DNA of 64,000 nt from Ditylenchus dipsaci. Its lineage: Eukaryota; Nematoda; Chromadorea; Rhabditida; Anguinidae. The position numbers were made by a program, and so were the translations under genes. The stretch lies in NCBI GenBank assembly GCA_004194705.1, contig SADC01000844.1, forward strand, positions 124,001 through 188,000. Reading direction: 5' to 3'. The stretch's first letter is position 1; every line of letters begins with the position of its first letter. The notes beneath the pieces were generated by a model. It was given only the letters and a program-made list of their open reading frames with translations. It had not been told where the DNA came from and ran no database searches. Shown one piece after another: positions 1-9,893 of the stretch.

Positions 1-172
1 GAATATACCACCGCCTCCCCCGAAAATCGGACCTACTCGAATATACCACCCCCTCCCCCGAAAATCGGACCTGCTGGAATATACCACCGCCTCCCCGAAA
101 ATCGGACCTGCTGGAATATACCACCCCCTCCTCCGAAAATCGGACCTACTGGAATATACCCCGCCCTCCAAA
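1..172. repeat. 38-bp tandem repeat array
   Basis: Four full units start at 1, 39, 77 and 114 (38, 38, 37 and 38 bases), and a degraded fifth starts at 152. Each unit opens with GAATATACCACC and contains a C-rich run followed by GAAAATCGGACCT. The same opening word beside a C-run recurs at 47.46 kb, 50.3 kb and 53.88 kb, where it lies near ends of inverted-repeat elements. The array is therefore probably an amplified element end. It begins at the window edge, so its true length is unknown. Confidence 0.9.
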
Positions 173-625
173 TCGACTTTTAGGAGTGTCTAAAAACCAA
201 TTTTATGCAATAATTTTGCCTAAAAAGGCCCAGGATAACAATTTAAAGAGGGTTAAAGGCAGGGTACGCAACTGCACTTTTTAAAAAGATTTGTACTTTT
301 CTTGGGACCCCGAAATTTTTTTTTCAGTGTACTTTTTAAAAAGATTTGTAACTTTTTCTTGACTCGTGTACTTTTTTCTACTTTTTTTCAATTAATACTC
401 AAAAAATAAAGAAAACCTGTTCAAATTAAAAAAAATTTGCCTGTCGAATTTTCCATTTGTATTTATTTGAGTTATATGGTCGTTTAGACTCCATATGACT
501 ACGTTTGTTGTCATGACCAACCTGCTCTTGTATTTGACTTAATCATTTTCGTCGTGTTTCGTGAATAAAAGCAATGCCTTATTCCGCCCTTTGTATTCTC
601 TCTGAACTCAAATACGACAATGTTA
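173..625. other. intergenic, AT-rich, no gene seen
   Basis: The stretch has T-runs and a repeated phrase around ACTTTTTAAAAAGATTTGTA at about 278 and 332. I see no coding exon, RNA gene or paired inverted repeat. Confidence 0.6.
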
Positions 626-813
626 AATTGTGATGATTTTCTATTTTCTATTAATTGCGCCAATGCGTTTATCAAGAGGGTATTATTTTTATGTAATGTG
701 CAGTGGACGGTTGCCAGAAAATTGTGATGATTTTCTATTTTCTATTCATTGCGCCAATGCGTTTATCAAGAGGGTATTATTTTTATGTAATGTGCAGTGG
801 ACGGTTGCCAGAA
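626..813. repeat. 94-bp tandem duplication
   Basis: Positions 626-719 and 720-813 are almost identical; one difference is A/C in the ATTNATTGCGCC segment. An open frame crosses both copies, but 94 is not a multiple of three, so the copies are read in different frames and the duplication does not preserve a protein repeat. The open stretch downstream to about 944 has no recognised domain. Confidence 0.9.
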
Positions 814-1960
814 AATTGTTGCAAGTAGACACGGTCAAAGCTCTTCTCCAAGTACGAGTCAATTTCAATAGGGCTGCGGTTGAAATAACCCATCAAAATA
901 TTCAAAAATCAAGTCAAATTAGCAATACACCCTGTCAAGTTTGAAAGTTTGTTCTACTGTTACAAATGTTTTATTGTTTTTTCAAATTTTCATAGCATGT
1001 GTAGCACTAGATCTAAAATTTCTAACAAGCTATCAGTTATCAAAAATATTTCATTAAGTCCTTTGATAGCTTGTTAGAAAGCTAAGATCCAGACTACAGG
1101 GTGACACAGAGAAACAGTCGATTTTTCAAAAAAATTATTTTATTTTTTAAATCAAAATTTTCGAACATAACTGTGATTTTGTCTACTCCTCTATAATTTT
1201 TTGTGGAAAATGATATTTGCGGTGTGTTTGGTACCTAACATGAGCTCGGGTACAGCACAGAGCGTAAACCCAGCGACCAGCAGAACACAAAAAGTATATA
1301 CAGTCGAACCTGTATATAACATAATTCAAGGGACTGCCAAAAATTTATGTTATATAGAGGTTATGATATATAAATAAGCCATCCCGAAAATAAAATAAAC
1401 CATCGAAAACAATAAATTCGAAAGAAAATGGTAATTTTTGATTCCTCACCACCTTAATGTAAGCAAATTTCTGTAAAAAGAATTGTCGAATTTCGGAACA
1501 TTTAAAAATACAGCTTATCGCTGGAAAAAAAATAATACAGAACAAATTGATTGCATAGATCAAAGTGTAATAATTTCTGTGGCCCTTCGCCAGCTAATCT
1601 TTGCAAAGGAAATCCAAGTATTGATCCCATTCTCTTCAAGGGGAATCCTCGCAGCCGATTCTTTTCAATTTAATTTTAAACTCCGACCCAATTTTTTTTA
1701 AATATATTCTCCATAAGTTCTTTCTCGAGTAAAAATGCGTTTTAGTAGTCACGAAGATGAGTCAACAGTGCGGAAAATATGTAAACTATAATAAACTAAA
1801 GATTAGCGATGTTCAATGTTTGTTCCGAACGCGTCGAAAATAATATTGGAAAAAATATTCAAAACACCAACAACGACATACTGATTTGCCAATCTATTCC
1901 AAAATATCTCAGGATTCTGATTTTTCCGGTCGTTTTTTTTTAATATTTTATTTTTGCCAT
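814..1960. other. intergenic with element fragments
   Basis: No convincing gene. A short inverted repeat (CTAACAAGCTATC ... GATAGCTTGTTAG) lies at about 1021-1079. A single Tigger-type end (TA followed by CAGTCGAACCTGTATATAAC) starts at 1301, with no matching partner found nearby. The short open frames at 1345-1701 overlap on both strands and show no domain. Confidence 0.5.
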
Positions 1961-2155
1961 AAAGACCCGTGGACCTCAATAACCCAACATCCCTTTTTGA
2001 AAATGAGGTGTCGGGTTATCGAGGTCCGCATGTCTTTATATTTCAGACTAGACTGGCGAATCACGTTCAGCAAAAGATTCCAAAAAGGTTAAGACCCGAC
2101 GCGAAAAAGTACTTGAGGGGGTGTTGGGTTATCCAAATTCGACTGTACCAAAATC
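1957..2155. mobile_element. inverted-repeat MITE remnant with Tigger-type right end
   Basis: CATAAAGACC..TGGACCTC at 1957 is mirrored by GAGGTCCGCATGTCTTTAT near 2022-2040, with AATAACCCAACA and its near-complement in between. The right side ends in TTGGGTTATCC followed by AATTCGACTGTA near 2150, the inverse of the CAGTCGAA ends seen elsewhere in the window. The left border is unclear. Confidence 0.5.
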
Positions 2156-3381
2156 TCAAATTCTGCTGTTAAAAGCCTAATTCTGCTGCCAAATTTCAAG
2201 TAACATTTCAACTTTCGACAGCAGAGGTCAAAGTTTTATCAGCAAAACTCAAATTCTTAGTAGCAGATACTAGTTGGCAGCAGAATTAAAGGTTTTAACA
2301 CCAACCTCAAATGCCACCCAATCTATTTTTGTTTTTTTGTCTAATCTGTAATTAATTTTATAGGTATCAAATTCACAAAATGAGTGGCAGAAATCGAAAA
2401 GAAGAAGAAGAACAATCCTCTTTACCAGTAGCCATACCAAGCAGTCAGCTTCTAAATACTATTCCAGCCTCAAATCTTCCACTCTCAAATGCACCACCTC
2501 CTCTAAGGCCTCGAGTGCACGGCCTCGTGTGGATACTGTGCAAACCGTGGCAATACGCTTTTCTCCAGCCAGCACCATGTCACCATTAAATGTTTTCATC
2601 CGTCCCTCAAATGTATGACTTTGAATGAAATATAACTAATAACTAATCAAAAACAGAAAACCTATAAAAAACTGTTTGTGAAATGTCGTTGCCGTGAGCT
2701 GGTGCCGGTGCCGAAATTTTCGGGGTCGGTGCCGTGAGCTGGCACCACATATTTTTACAATTTTTGTATTGCATACATAAGTTTTATATACCTATTGATA
2801 GCAAGTTTCCTAAGCAATCAGATAGAATTAAGCAAAATTAAGTTTGTTTTTGTAACATAGCACGAGAAAAATTAGGCTACTTTTTTAAAAAGGAATTTGA
2901 ACCATACAGCATAATTATTATTGAATCGACTTACTGCTGCTATCTGATTTCTGAATTTTTTTTTATCGATTTGTATAGAAAACTTTTATTGATTGATTAT
3001 AGAAATGTGTGGTGATTTAGCTTGACCACGATTATATCTATCCCCAGCACTAGTTACATCTATCGTTTTAGTCATCTTGCACTAGTGGCCGAGAAGTGGT
3101 CGCTGCTCAAGAAACATCACAGAAGATGTTTGATAAATCTAGAAGAATGCCAACCGGATGGCCAATCTCTAACCATTCTACTTCGGAATTAAGTGCACCA
3201 CCAAAACCGCCTGCTGATGTTGCTGGAGCAACTTCATCTACACGGCTACTTCCACCTCCACCGCAAGCTTCTTCGCTCAAGCTGCACAAACACACTTTCC
3301 AACCGGTTAATTTGAATTTTTTTATCCAAAACTTTATTCGTAGGCTGAATTAGAAAAGCTTCTTTGTGTAGAAAATTGGTT
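2156..3381. other. no recognised gene; two weak open frames
   Basis: Open frames at 2380-2589 (+, Ser/Pro/Glu-rich start) and 3096-3353 (+, Pro/Ala/Ser-rich) could be exons because their composition is less AT-rich than the flanks. No domain is recognisable and no splice partners were established. A GC-rich repeat of GTGCCGGTGCCG and GCCGTGAGCTGG words lies at 2690-2750 and may be another element end. Confidence 0.35.
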
Positions 3382-3451
3382 TACCCTAAATTCCCGCGTA
3401 TAACCCGCACCCCATAGATAACCCGCGGTTTATACGCGGGAATTTAGGGTA
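3382..3451. mobile_element. 70-bp palindromic MITE
   Basis: A perfect 22-base inverted repeat runs 3382-3403 and 3430-3451. It opens TACCCTAAATTCCCGCG, and the loop contains ACCCGC repeats. The ends are T-A rich, as in other small TA-inserting elements here. No coding capacity. Confidence 0.85.
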
Positions 3452-3947
3452 TATATTTTACTCATTGATTATTATATAAACTTATTATATTAGTACCGTT
3501 AAACAAAATGCCATAATTGGTGTTTTCAAACAAGATATATATTCAAATAGAACTAGAATTCGATTCAATCAAATTCAATAATATCCTATTGGACAAGATC
3601 TCAACTTTCTAAGAAGTTTTCAAATTTCATTGTATTTCGAGAATATAGAGATTTGGGGTTTGAAAAAACTAACAAAACATAAAAGTTAATTCATTCAAGC
3701 CCCTGAATTTTTACGTTTTGTAAATCATTGAATAAACTTTACTAGCTGATAAAAAAGCGAGAATTTAGGCAACATAATGCAATGAAAATTTCAAATATTA
3801 AAAATTTCAACTTAATGTAAAGTTTGTTTTTTCATAGCATATTCCTGCTTTTTCGCAATCATTATGATCCATAAAAACTTTTTTGAGTGAGCGAGCAATG
3901 TCTTTTTTGATTATTATCACTTTGCAAAATTACAACATCCGCATATT
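3452..3947. other. AT-rich upstream region of the kinase-like gene
   Basis: No gene or inverted repeat is evident. It precedes the first coding-looking sequence at about 3948. No TATA box can be tied to a start. Confidence 0.4.
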
Positions 3948-4047
3948 AAGGCCAAGCCTAACAAGAAGATCGATGAATATCAACACAAACTAAAAGAAGG
4001 AGTGCCTAAGGAAAAGCCAACTCTATCTCCCAGAAATCTTGCCACCA

Positions 4048-5752
4048 ATGTTTAAGGTTGTGCAGAAAGGCCCCAACGGTCAAGTCCATGCAAAGTTCAA
4101 GATCGAAATCACCGAAGAAGTTAGGTTTTTGTAAATACTTCAACGATAAATGCTTTTTTAGACCACCATTTTTGATCTTTGCCAGCTCATAGAGAAAAAG
4201 ACTTTAATCTCGGAGACAGACCAGAAGCTGTTCTTGAATGATGTGCTGGTGGAAGAAATTTCACATGACCTGGTCTTCGAAACCGTTGACATGAAGTCTA
4301 ATGTCAAAATTGAATTAGTGAGTAAATTGAGTATTTAGATCAATTCAAACATTTTCATGAAGAAAATTTTAGGAGCATGGTGATTTCGATCTCTGGAAAG
4401 ACTTGGCTATGGGAATCAAGTCGCTAAAGGATTCCGCATACAAGCCGCAGCAGAAAGAATTAATGGGTTGGAGAAAAGACCTCGAGACTTTCTTGGAAAA
4501 ATCTTCTCTTCCTAGACGCTATAAATCTGTGAAAAGTGAAATTGATGCATGTAGAGATTTTCTTAGCAGCTTCGATGCCAATCAAATTGTATAATTAATC
4601 GTTCATCTCAAATTGTTCTTGTAATTCTTGTTGTTATAGACCATGACGGAAGTGTTAAAGCAGAAGTTTGGTCAACTGATAGAGCCCGCAAGGAATACAG
4701 GAGATAGTATACACCTCTGTCTTACTTTTGTTGACCAACACAACATCCGCTGGTATTGTAAACCTCATATGGGTGGCCCAGTAAACGGATCAGCAACTGG
4801 AAGAAACCCAGACGAGAAAGAAATATTTGGCTACCAGCTCCTAAAGCAACTGAACATTGGGCCTAATGAAGTGATTTTCTTACCATCACAAACAGGAACA
4901 CGCAAAACAGTATTCATTTGCACAAACGAAGTCCTAGGCTGGAGGGACGCAAACAGTCTCATGGACAATGAAACTGACGACACAAAGCTTGCAGAAATAT
5001 GTGTGAAGGTAAGCTCATAAGATATGACAGTCTAAAAAGATACCGTGAATCCTCTAATTAACCGACCGGTGGATTTATTAAGGTGGATTTTTAACCGCCC
5101 AAGACTCCGAAATTTTGCTGACGATCTTGGAATTTTCGAATGCTCAACCAAAATTGAAAAAAGGGGATCGGTAGAGCTCGTATCAGTTAAGAAAGAGATT
5201 TTCAAAAAAATTCTTCACTCTTAACTATAAGTTCTCGAACTAGAGAAGATCGCCTAATTAGAGAATTAGATGAATTTTACCTATAGACAAATTCAAAGCT
5301 GGAGAAAAGCAAGTATTCATCTATTTTCAGATCCATTTCCTCTCTTCAGTACTGCAATTCCAGGACCTACACTCATTTAACTTTGGAATAGATGAAAATC
5401 GAAATTTACGAGTCGTAGATTTCGAAATAGCTTCTTCTAGACTGAAAGGCTATCGGAACGACAGTTGTTTTGCTGATTTCACAACCGGCAAACAATCAAT
5501 GTGGTTGGGCAAGCCAAGTTGAATACTTTGCTCCAAGAAGTTGACTCCGAGAAAAGAATAGCAATAGCGAGCGAGTGGTTGAAGAATTGGAATTTTCGAG
5601 ATGCTGTGGAATCAGCAAAACAGTTAACTGTACAGGAAGTTGAGCAACTTGAACCTTCTATAGACTTCAGTACATCAGGGACGCTCATGGACGACTTCAT
5701 CAAGGACATGCAGTACAATTTTGATATATTTAATGAAAAATTGAGTCAATAG
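4048..5752 (+). CDS. ubiquitin-like + kinase-like fusion protein, spliced
   Basis: Exons read as 4048-4119, 4162-4317, 4373-4588, 4640-5008 and 5331 onward, joined in phase 0 by GT...TAG/CAG introns of 42-55 bases and one of 322 bases. Residues about 10-75 look like a ubiquitin-like beta-grasp (KFKIEITEE, then LCQLIEKKT, KLFLNDVLVEE and VKIELE). Later exons carry features of a kinase-like fold: YCKPHMGGPV, then KEIFGYQLLKQLNIGP, then a catalytic-loop-like LHSFNFGID and a metal-site-like VVDFE. I cannot name the family; uncharacterised metazoan proteins with a similar HMGG/DFE layout are the likely relatives, and activity is inferred only. Two frame slips are visible. A coding-looking frame at 3948-4047 lies one base out of register with 4048. 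The VVDFE exon stops at 5514-5516 (TGA), while the reading continues in another frame from about 5477 to 5752. ATG 4048 was chosen as the first in-frame Met and may not be the true start. Confidence 0.6.
5009..5330 (+). other. long intron with repeat fragment
   Basis: This 322-base intron of the kinase-like gene starts GTAAGC and ends TATTTTCAG. It contains ACCGTGAATCCTCTAATTAA, a diverged copy of the TACCGTATTTCCTCTAAT end described elsewhere, so the intron was probably enlarged by an insertion. Confidence 0.6.
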
Positions 5753-5790
5753 GTACTGGTATGTTCTGGCTGGTTGTTGAAAGTTTAGAT

Positions 5791-6001
5791 CAGGGATCCC
5801 ATAATTTTTTTTTAAATAAGTAGATTTAAAAAAAAAACTAAAATTCTTCGTTTAAAATAGCATATTTTCAAAAAAAACTAAAACTTTCGGTACAAAAAAA
5901 ATCAGTAGCTCTCGAATATTTTAAGAAAAAATAAAAAAAACTAAGATTCTGGGTGCTGAAATAAGTAGAATTCTTATAAATTAGTAGATATGTGATCCCT
6001 G
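5791..6001. mobile_element. hAT-like MITE, CAGGGATC ends
   Basis: Terminal CAGGGATC and GATCCCTG are flanked by 8-base duplications GTTTAGAT (5783-5790) and GTTCAGAT (6002-6009), 7 of 8 matching. Internal sequence is A/T-rich with repeated AAAAAAACTAA-type words and no ORF. The 8-base duplication and CAGGG end are typical of hAT elements. Confidence 0.75.
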
Positions 6002-6162
6002 GTTCAGATGCAATGAAATATTCTTCTTTTTTTCTCAGCAGCGCTTGTTCTTATTTAGCTGATCACATTCATTGCCTATTCATCACCTTCATTTGAGTTT
6101 ACTGTGTTCAAATATTAATTGTTTTGGTCAGGATGACAAAAAAATAGTAAACTTGTAAGTAA

Positions 6163-6315
6163 AAAAAATATATTTGAAAATATTTGAAGTGTAGAATCTG
6201 AATAGTTCGCCAATACTTAAACGTTTGAACTTGAATAACCATGGATTACGCAGTAGCTCTCCAGGCATTCAGTAACATGGGCTAGGCTACTTTAGTTCGC
6301 TCTTTTTCGAAATAG
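6163..6315. repeat. 153-bp direct repeat, copy 1
   Basis: This segment recurs nearly unchanged at 7080-7232 in the same orientation, 917 bases away, and inverted once in the right arm near 24.02-24.19 kb. Copy 1 lies just outside the left arm of the large inverted duplication and ends three bases before it begins. Confidence 0.85.
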
Positions 6316-7079
6316 ATGAAGAAGGTTATACGGTATAATACTGAAAGGATAATAAAAGTTGATTTGAATTCACGTGAGACCAACCTTATTTCGTCAAACC
6401 ACAACAGAAAAAACCACAACAGATAGTCCACACAGCAGCGCCACCATCAGTTGCATCACACCATATCTTTGGACCAAGCGTGAGCCTATTAGTCTAAAAA
6501 AAACGAGGGGTGAAAGGCGCCTATCGTCATGAGTTCAACTTATACCAAAATCAATTTTTAACTTAAGCCAAAATCTCAAAAAAAATCTCTATTGACACAG
6601 CATGGACTTCTGCACTTTGAAAGCAATCAAAAGTGGAGAGTAGCAGTAAGCTCCCGCTAGTATTCTCTTAAACGCTTTTATCTAAATCATAATAACATCA
6701 TTCGTGCCTGTAAATTTTAAGCAAGTGCCCTACTTTCAATTTATCCAAGAGTTGTATCTTCTGCTTGGCACAAATCCCCATTTTGTTTCATTTTTTCGAC
6801 AACTGACTGAAACCTGCGCTGGATCAACTATGGTATATCAGAAACCACCTGTCGGATATCTTTGTCATTTTTCACTTATTATTACTTTGTCTTGTATCAT
6901 CATCTTTCATAACTAACCCGTTTATCGTCTTAGTTTTTTTGATCTTTAAGAGCTCGATTCAGACAACACTTGTAAAACTTGTAAATGCGACATAAACTGT
7001 GCATTGAATTTTTTATCAGAAAATAAAAAAATTATTTGATCGGCTACTACATACCCGCTGTGCATCTGAGGTTCAGACA

Positions 7080-7232
7080 AAAAAATATATTTGAAAATAT
7101 TTGAAGTGTAGAATCTGAATAGTTCGCCAATACTTAAACGTTTGAACTTGAATAACCATGGATTACGCAGTAGCTCTCCAGGCATTCAGTAACATGGGCT
7201 AGGCTACTTTAGTTCGCTCTTTTTCGAAATAG
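7080..7232. repeat. 153-bp direct repeat, copy 2
   Basis: Second copy of 6163-6315, this one inside the left arm. The right arm carries only the counterpart of this copy, so copy 1 is specific to the left side. Confidence 0.85.
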
Positions 7233-7604
7233 GCGACAAGCAAATTGCATAGGTCCTCTTTTTAGATTCCAATTTTCTTAAATTTTTGAGACTGAAGTAA
7301 AAAGTGAAGTCAAACTAGGTCAGCGTACGTTAGTAAGGGCTTTAAAGTGCGTTGTGAACTGCTAAAAACATTAAGAATCGGAAAAGCAAGAGAAGAATGA
7401 AATTCGCAAAAATTAGACAAAAGACAAGAATCCAAACAAGAAAAGACATCATTTTCGCCCAAGAAATAAAATGACAAATGCCGACACGTGGTTACAGATC
7501 GAAAAAGGTTGTAATTATCTTGTCAGAAAACTGTACTACAAAACTGTATATGATGCAGTCAAGTCTTCATAGAAGGAACATCAAGGAGCGAGGTAACTAT
7601 GTAA

Positions 7605-7889
7605 CTGTTGCAACTGTTGCATGTAACGGCTCTAATGGAGAATCCGGTGCGAATTTCTCATTGGTACCCCTGTCGATTTTTTTCGTATTTTGCCTTGGTC
7701 CCCCTGTTGATTTTTAATGTGACCATGGCGATTAAGGTGATAGTGGTGGTTAAGATGATTATGGTTGACATGATCGCCTCAATCACCACGATCGGGACCT
7801 TAGCAAAATACGGAAAAAATCATTATGAGAACCAAAGCAAAATTTGCACCGGAATCTCCATCAGCGCCCATGTAACTGTTGCAGTCTAA
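7605..7889. repeat. imperfect palindrome within inverted-duplication arm
   Basis: CAACTGTTGCATGTAACGG near 7608 is mirrored by CATGTAACTGTTGCAG near 7870-7885, and CTCCATT/AATGGAGA words pair inside. The segment contains CCTTGGTCCCCCTG near 7693, a motif that recurs at the centre of other foldbacks. The open frames here are a by-product of the arm and match no family. Confidence 0.6.
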
Positions 7890-8187
7890 CCTCTTTATAG
7901 GAGTATCGTTGTATCGAAGGTTCATTCTACTTACCGTATTTCCTCTAATAACTCACCCTGCTCTAATTACTCACTCCTCTGAAGCGCATTCAAAAAATAA
8001 CTCACCCGGCTCTAATAACTCATTCCCCTCCGCCTACCACATCTTAAGAAAAATTTGAAAAAATGACGAATTTTGAAATTGTCATGAAATGAAAAGAAAA
8101 TTTGATTTCGTTGCAGACAGTTTTTTTTCAAAAATCTCTTAGTTTTGTGTAATAATTTCATGCTGTTATTTATTCTCCTTTTTCAGC

Positions 8188-9525
8188 ATGATGGATCTCA
8201 TTGCTTATTATGAAAGCAACTCAGAAAGCGAAAACGAAGAAGTCAAGGCTCCAAGAAAGCTCGATTCATAAACCGCAGTGTTCAAGCTGGAAGTCGTCAA
8301 AAATGCTAAAGAAATCTCGGTCCATGCTGCCAGCAAGAGGTACAAAGTCAACCGAAGTACAGTTCGTCAGTGGAAGGAACAGGAACAAAAGCTGCGTGCC
8401 ATCAAGTATGATTTTTCAAATTTGCTATCATTTATTAATTATGTGTTAACAGGCATTCATCGCCTGGCGGAAAGTTCAAGAAAAGATTGCGAGGTGAAGG
8501 CAGGTCTCTAATTTTCAAAGATCTTGACGTTCAACTCGCTGCTTGGGTCAGAGAATGTCGGTCAAAGAGGCTTTGAATATCTCATACGATTCTGTAGCTG
8601 AAGGCCATACAAATGTTCAACGCTGAGAAAGATGATCAAGGATTCAAGGCTTGTCATCTCTGACAATGATAATAATATAACAAAGTGTTTTAGTGCAGTC
8701 GAGGATGACTTGCAAAGTTTCTTACGCGTCACAACTTCCGGCTTCGTGTTCCAACTACGGTGTGCCGACTACGTCAAGAAGCTGGTTGACTTTGTTCTTC
8801 ACCTTTCCAAAATAGGACAGAAATTTAAGTAAGATTCTGAAAATCTCGTAGCATTTTATTTTTCTATCTTCAGCTACCAGGGAATTCACGCAGGTGCTGA
8901 AACAGCAGTCTACCTTGATCCATCCGGTGGCAAATGCATCGATGAGCGTGGGGCCAAAGAAGTATTTTGAAAAATTTCATTTAATTATTATTTTTTGATG
9001 ATCCTCTCGTTTCAGGTTTCAGTCCTGACGACAGGTCACGATAATGCCAGGATTACTGTGATATTGACGGCTCGTTCCGATGGCAAGAAAATAAAGCCAT
9101 ACGTACTCATGAACCGCAAGAAGGGCAAAGATGTGACAGCAGCGCAAGAAAAGTTCAAGGGCAAGCTTGAACTCTGTTGGAAAGGTACAGTTTGGATGAA
9201 TGATGAATTGACGCTGGACTACCTGGACAGAATTTTTGGTCATTCTCTGTTTGGCGGATAGCGACTGCTCGTCTGGGATTCGTTCCGGTGCCGTCTCGTC
9301 AACAGGAGGAAGAAACAAAGAGAACGTCGAGCTCAAGAAAAAACTCTTGGATACGAATCTTTATACTGCCGTGGTTCTCGGTAGCTGTACCGAATGGCTT
9401 CAGGTAAGCTCTTTACTTTTCGACGTGATTTTACTTTGGAATGGCTTAGGCTCATGAAGTGTCTTGGAACGGGCCATTTAAATCCCACTTTCGGAGACTT
9501 TGGATACCCCAACTACAAAGGTATT
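8188..9525 (+). pseudogene. pogo/CENP-B-like DDE transposase, decayed
   Basis: Translated pieces follow the order of pogo-like transposases. An N-terminal DNA-binding part (FKLEVVKNAKE, YKVNRSTVRQW) comes first. ADYVKKLVDFVL and an ETAVYLDPSGG segment follow, then TTGHDNARITVILTARSDG, KLELCWKGTVWMNDELTL, LLVWDSFR and VSWNGPFK. Three short introns look spliced. The gene is broken by an in-frame TAA at 8271, a frame slip near 8574, several slips at 8620-8770 and a TAG at 9259-9261. The first catalytic Asp expected before ETAV reads Ala (GAETAV). The third, usually in APDVSWN, reads Glu (AHEVSWN). The Asp of VWDSFR remains. It lies just upstream of the laminin exons, and its last readable exon overlaps what could be a laminin exon in another frame. 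Confidence 0.85.
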
Positions 9526-9570
9526 TTGATAAAATCTGATTAAAGTTACTCAGTCAATTTGTTTTTCAAG

Positions 9571-9893
9571 AATGTGGCTGCAACGCCATCGGTTCCAAAG
9601 GCCAGAAATGTGATGCCACCAACGGCGAATGTTCTTGCCATCCCAACTTCACCAGCCGGACTTGTGACAGATGTGCCGCCAAGTACTACCGCTACCCTGA
9701 GTGTTTGGAGTGTGGCTGTAATAGTGCTGGCTCCAAGGGTGTTACTTGCGACAATGATGGTCAAGTAAGTCGACTTTGATTTTTCAGATCCAATCTAAGC
9801 AAACTACTTTTCAGTGCTACTGCAAACCCAACTTTGAAGGCAACCATTGTGACCAGTGCAAGGAGAAATTTTATAACTTCCCCATCTGCGAAG
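9571..9893 (+). CDS. laminin-EGF (LE) repeat exons
   Basis: Two exons (9571-9764 and 9815-9893) encode two LE-type modules with the C-x-C spacing of laminins: ECGCNAIGSKGQKCD ... CDRCAAKYYRYPECLEC, then GCNSAGSKGVTCD ... CDQCKEKFYNFPICEG. The first exon starts in phase 1, so at least one upstream exon existed. A candidate tail, GYPNYK, is readable at about 9505-9522 in one frame of the adjacent transposase remnant. Confidence 0.9.

Larger units (their letters stand above)
6318..8031 (+). repeat. left arm of 1.7 kb inverted duplication
   Basis: The segment is nearly identical to the reverse complement of 23235-24968. Open frames of 79, 93 and 70 codons are the same in both arms. The left arm lacks about 22 bases present in the right arm near 24,903 (after TTGAT at about 6364). 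Both borders fall inside TACCGTAT-type repeat ends (TTATACGGTATAAT near 6329; TACCGTATTTCCTCTAAT near 7933). No protein domain is recognisable in the arm. Confidence 0.9.

Noticed and set aside
630..944. 104-codon open frame
   Set aside because: It spans a 94-base tandem duplication that changes frame between copies, and no domain is seen.
7478..7889. Identical open frames in both inverted arms that might be a duplicated gene
   Set aside because: Identity comes from the DNA duplication itself; the frames overlap each other and contain no domain.
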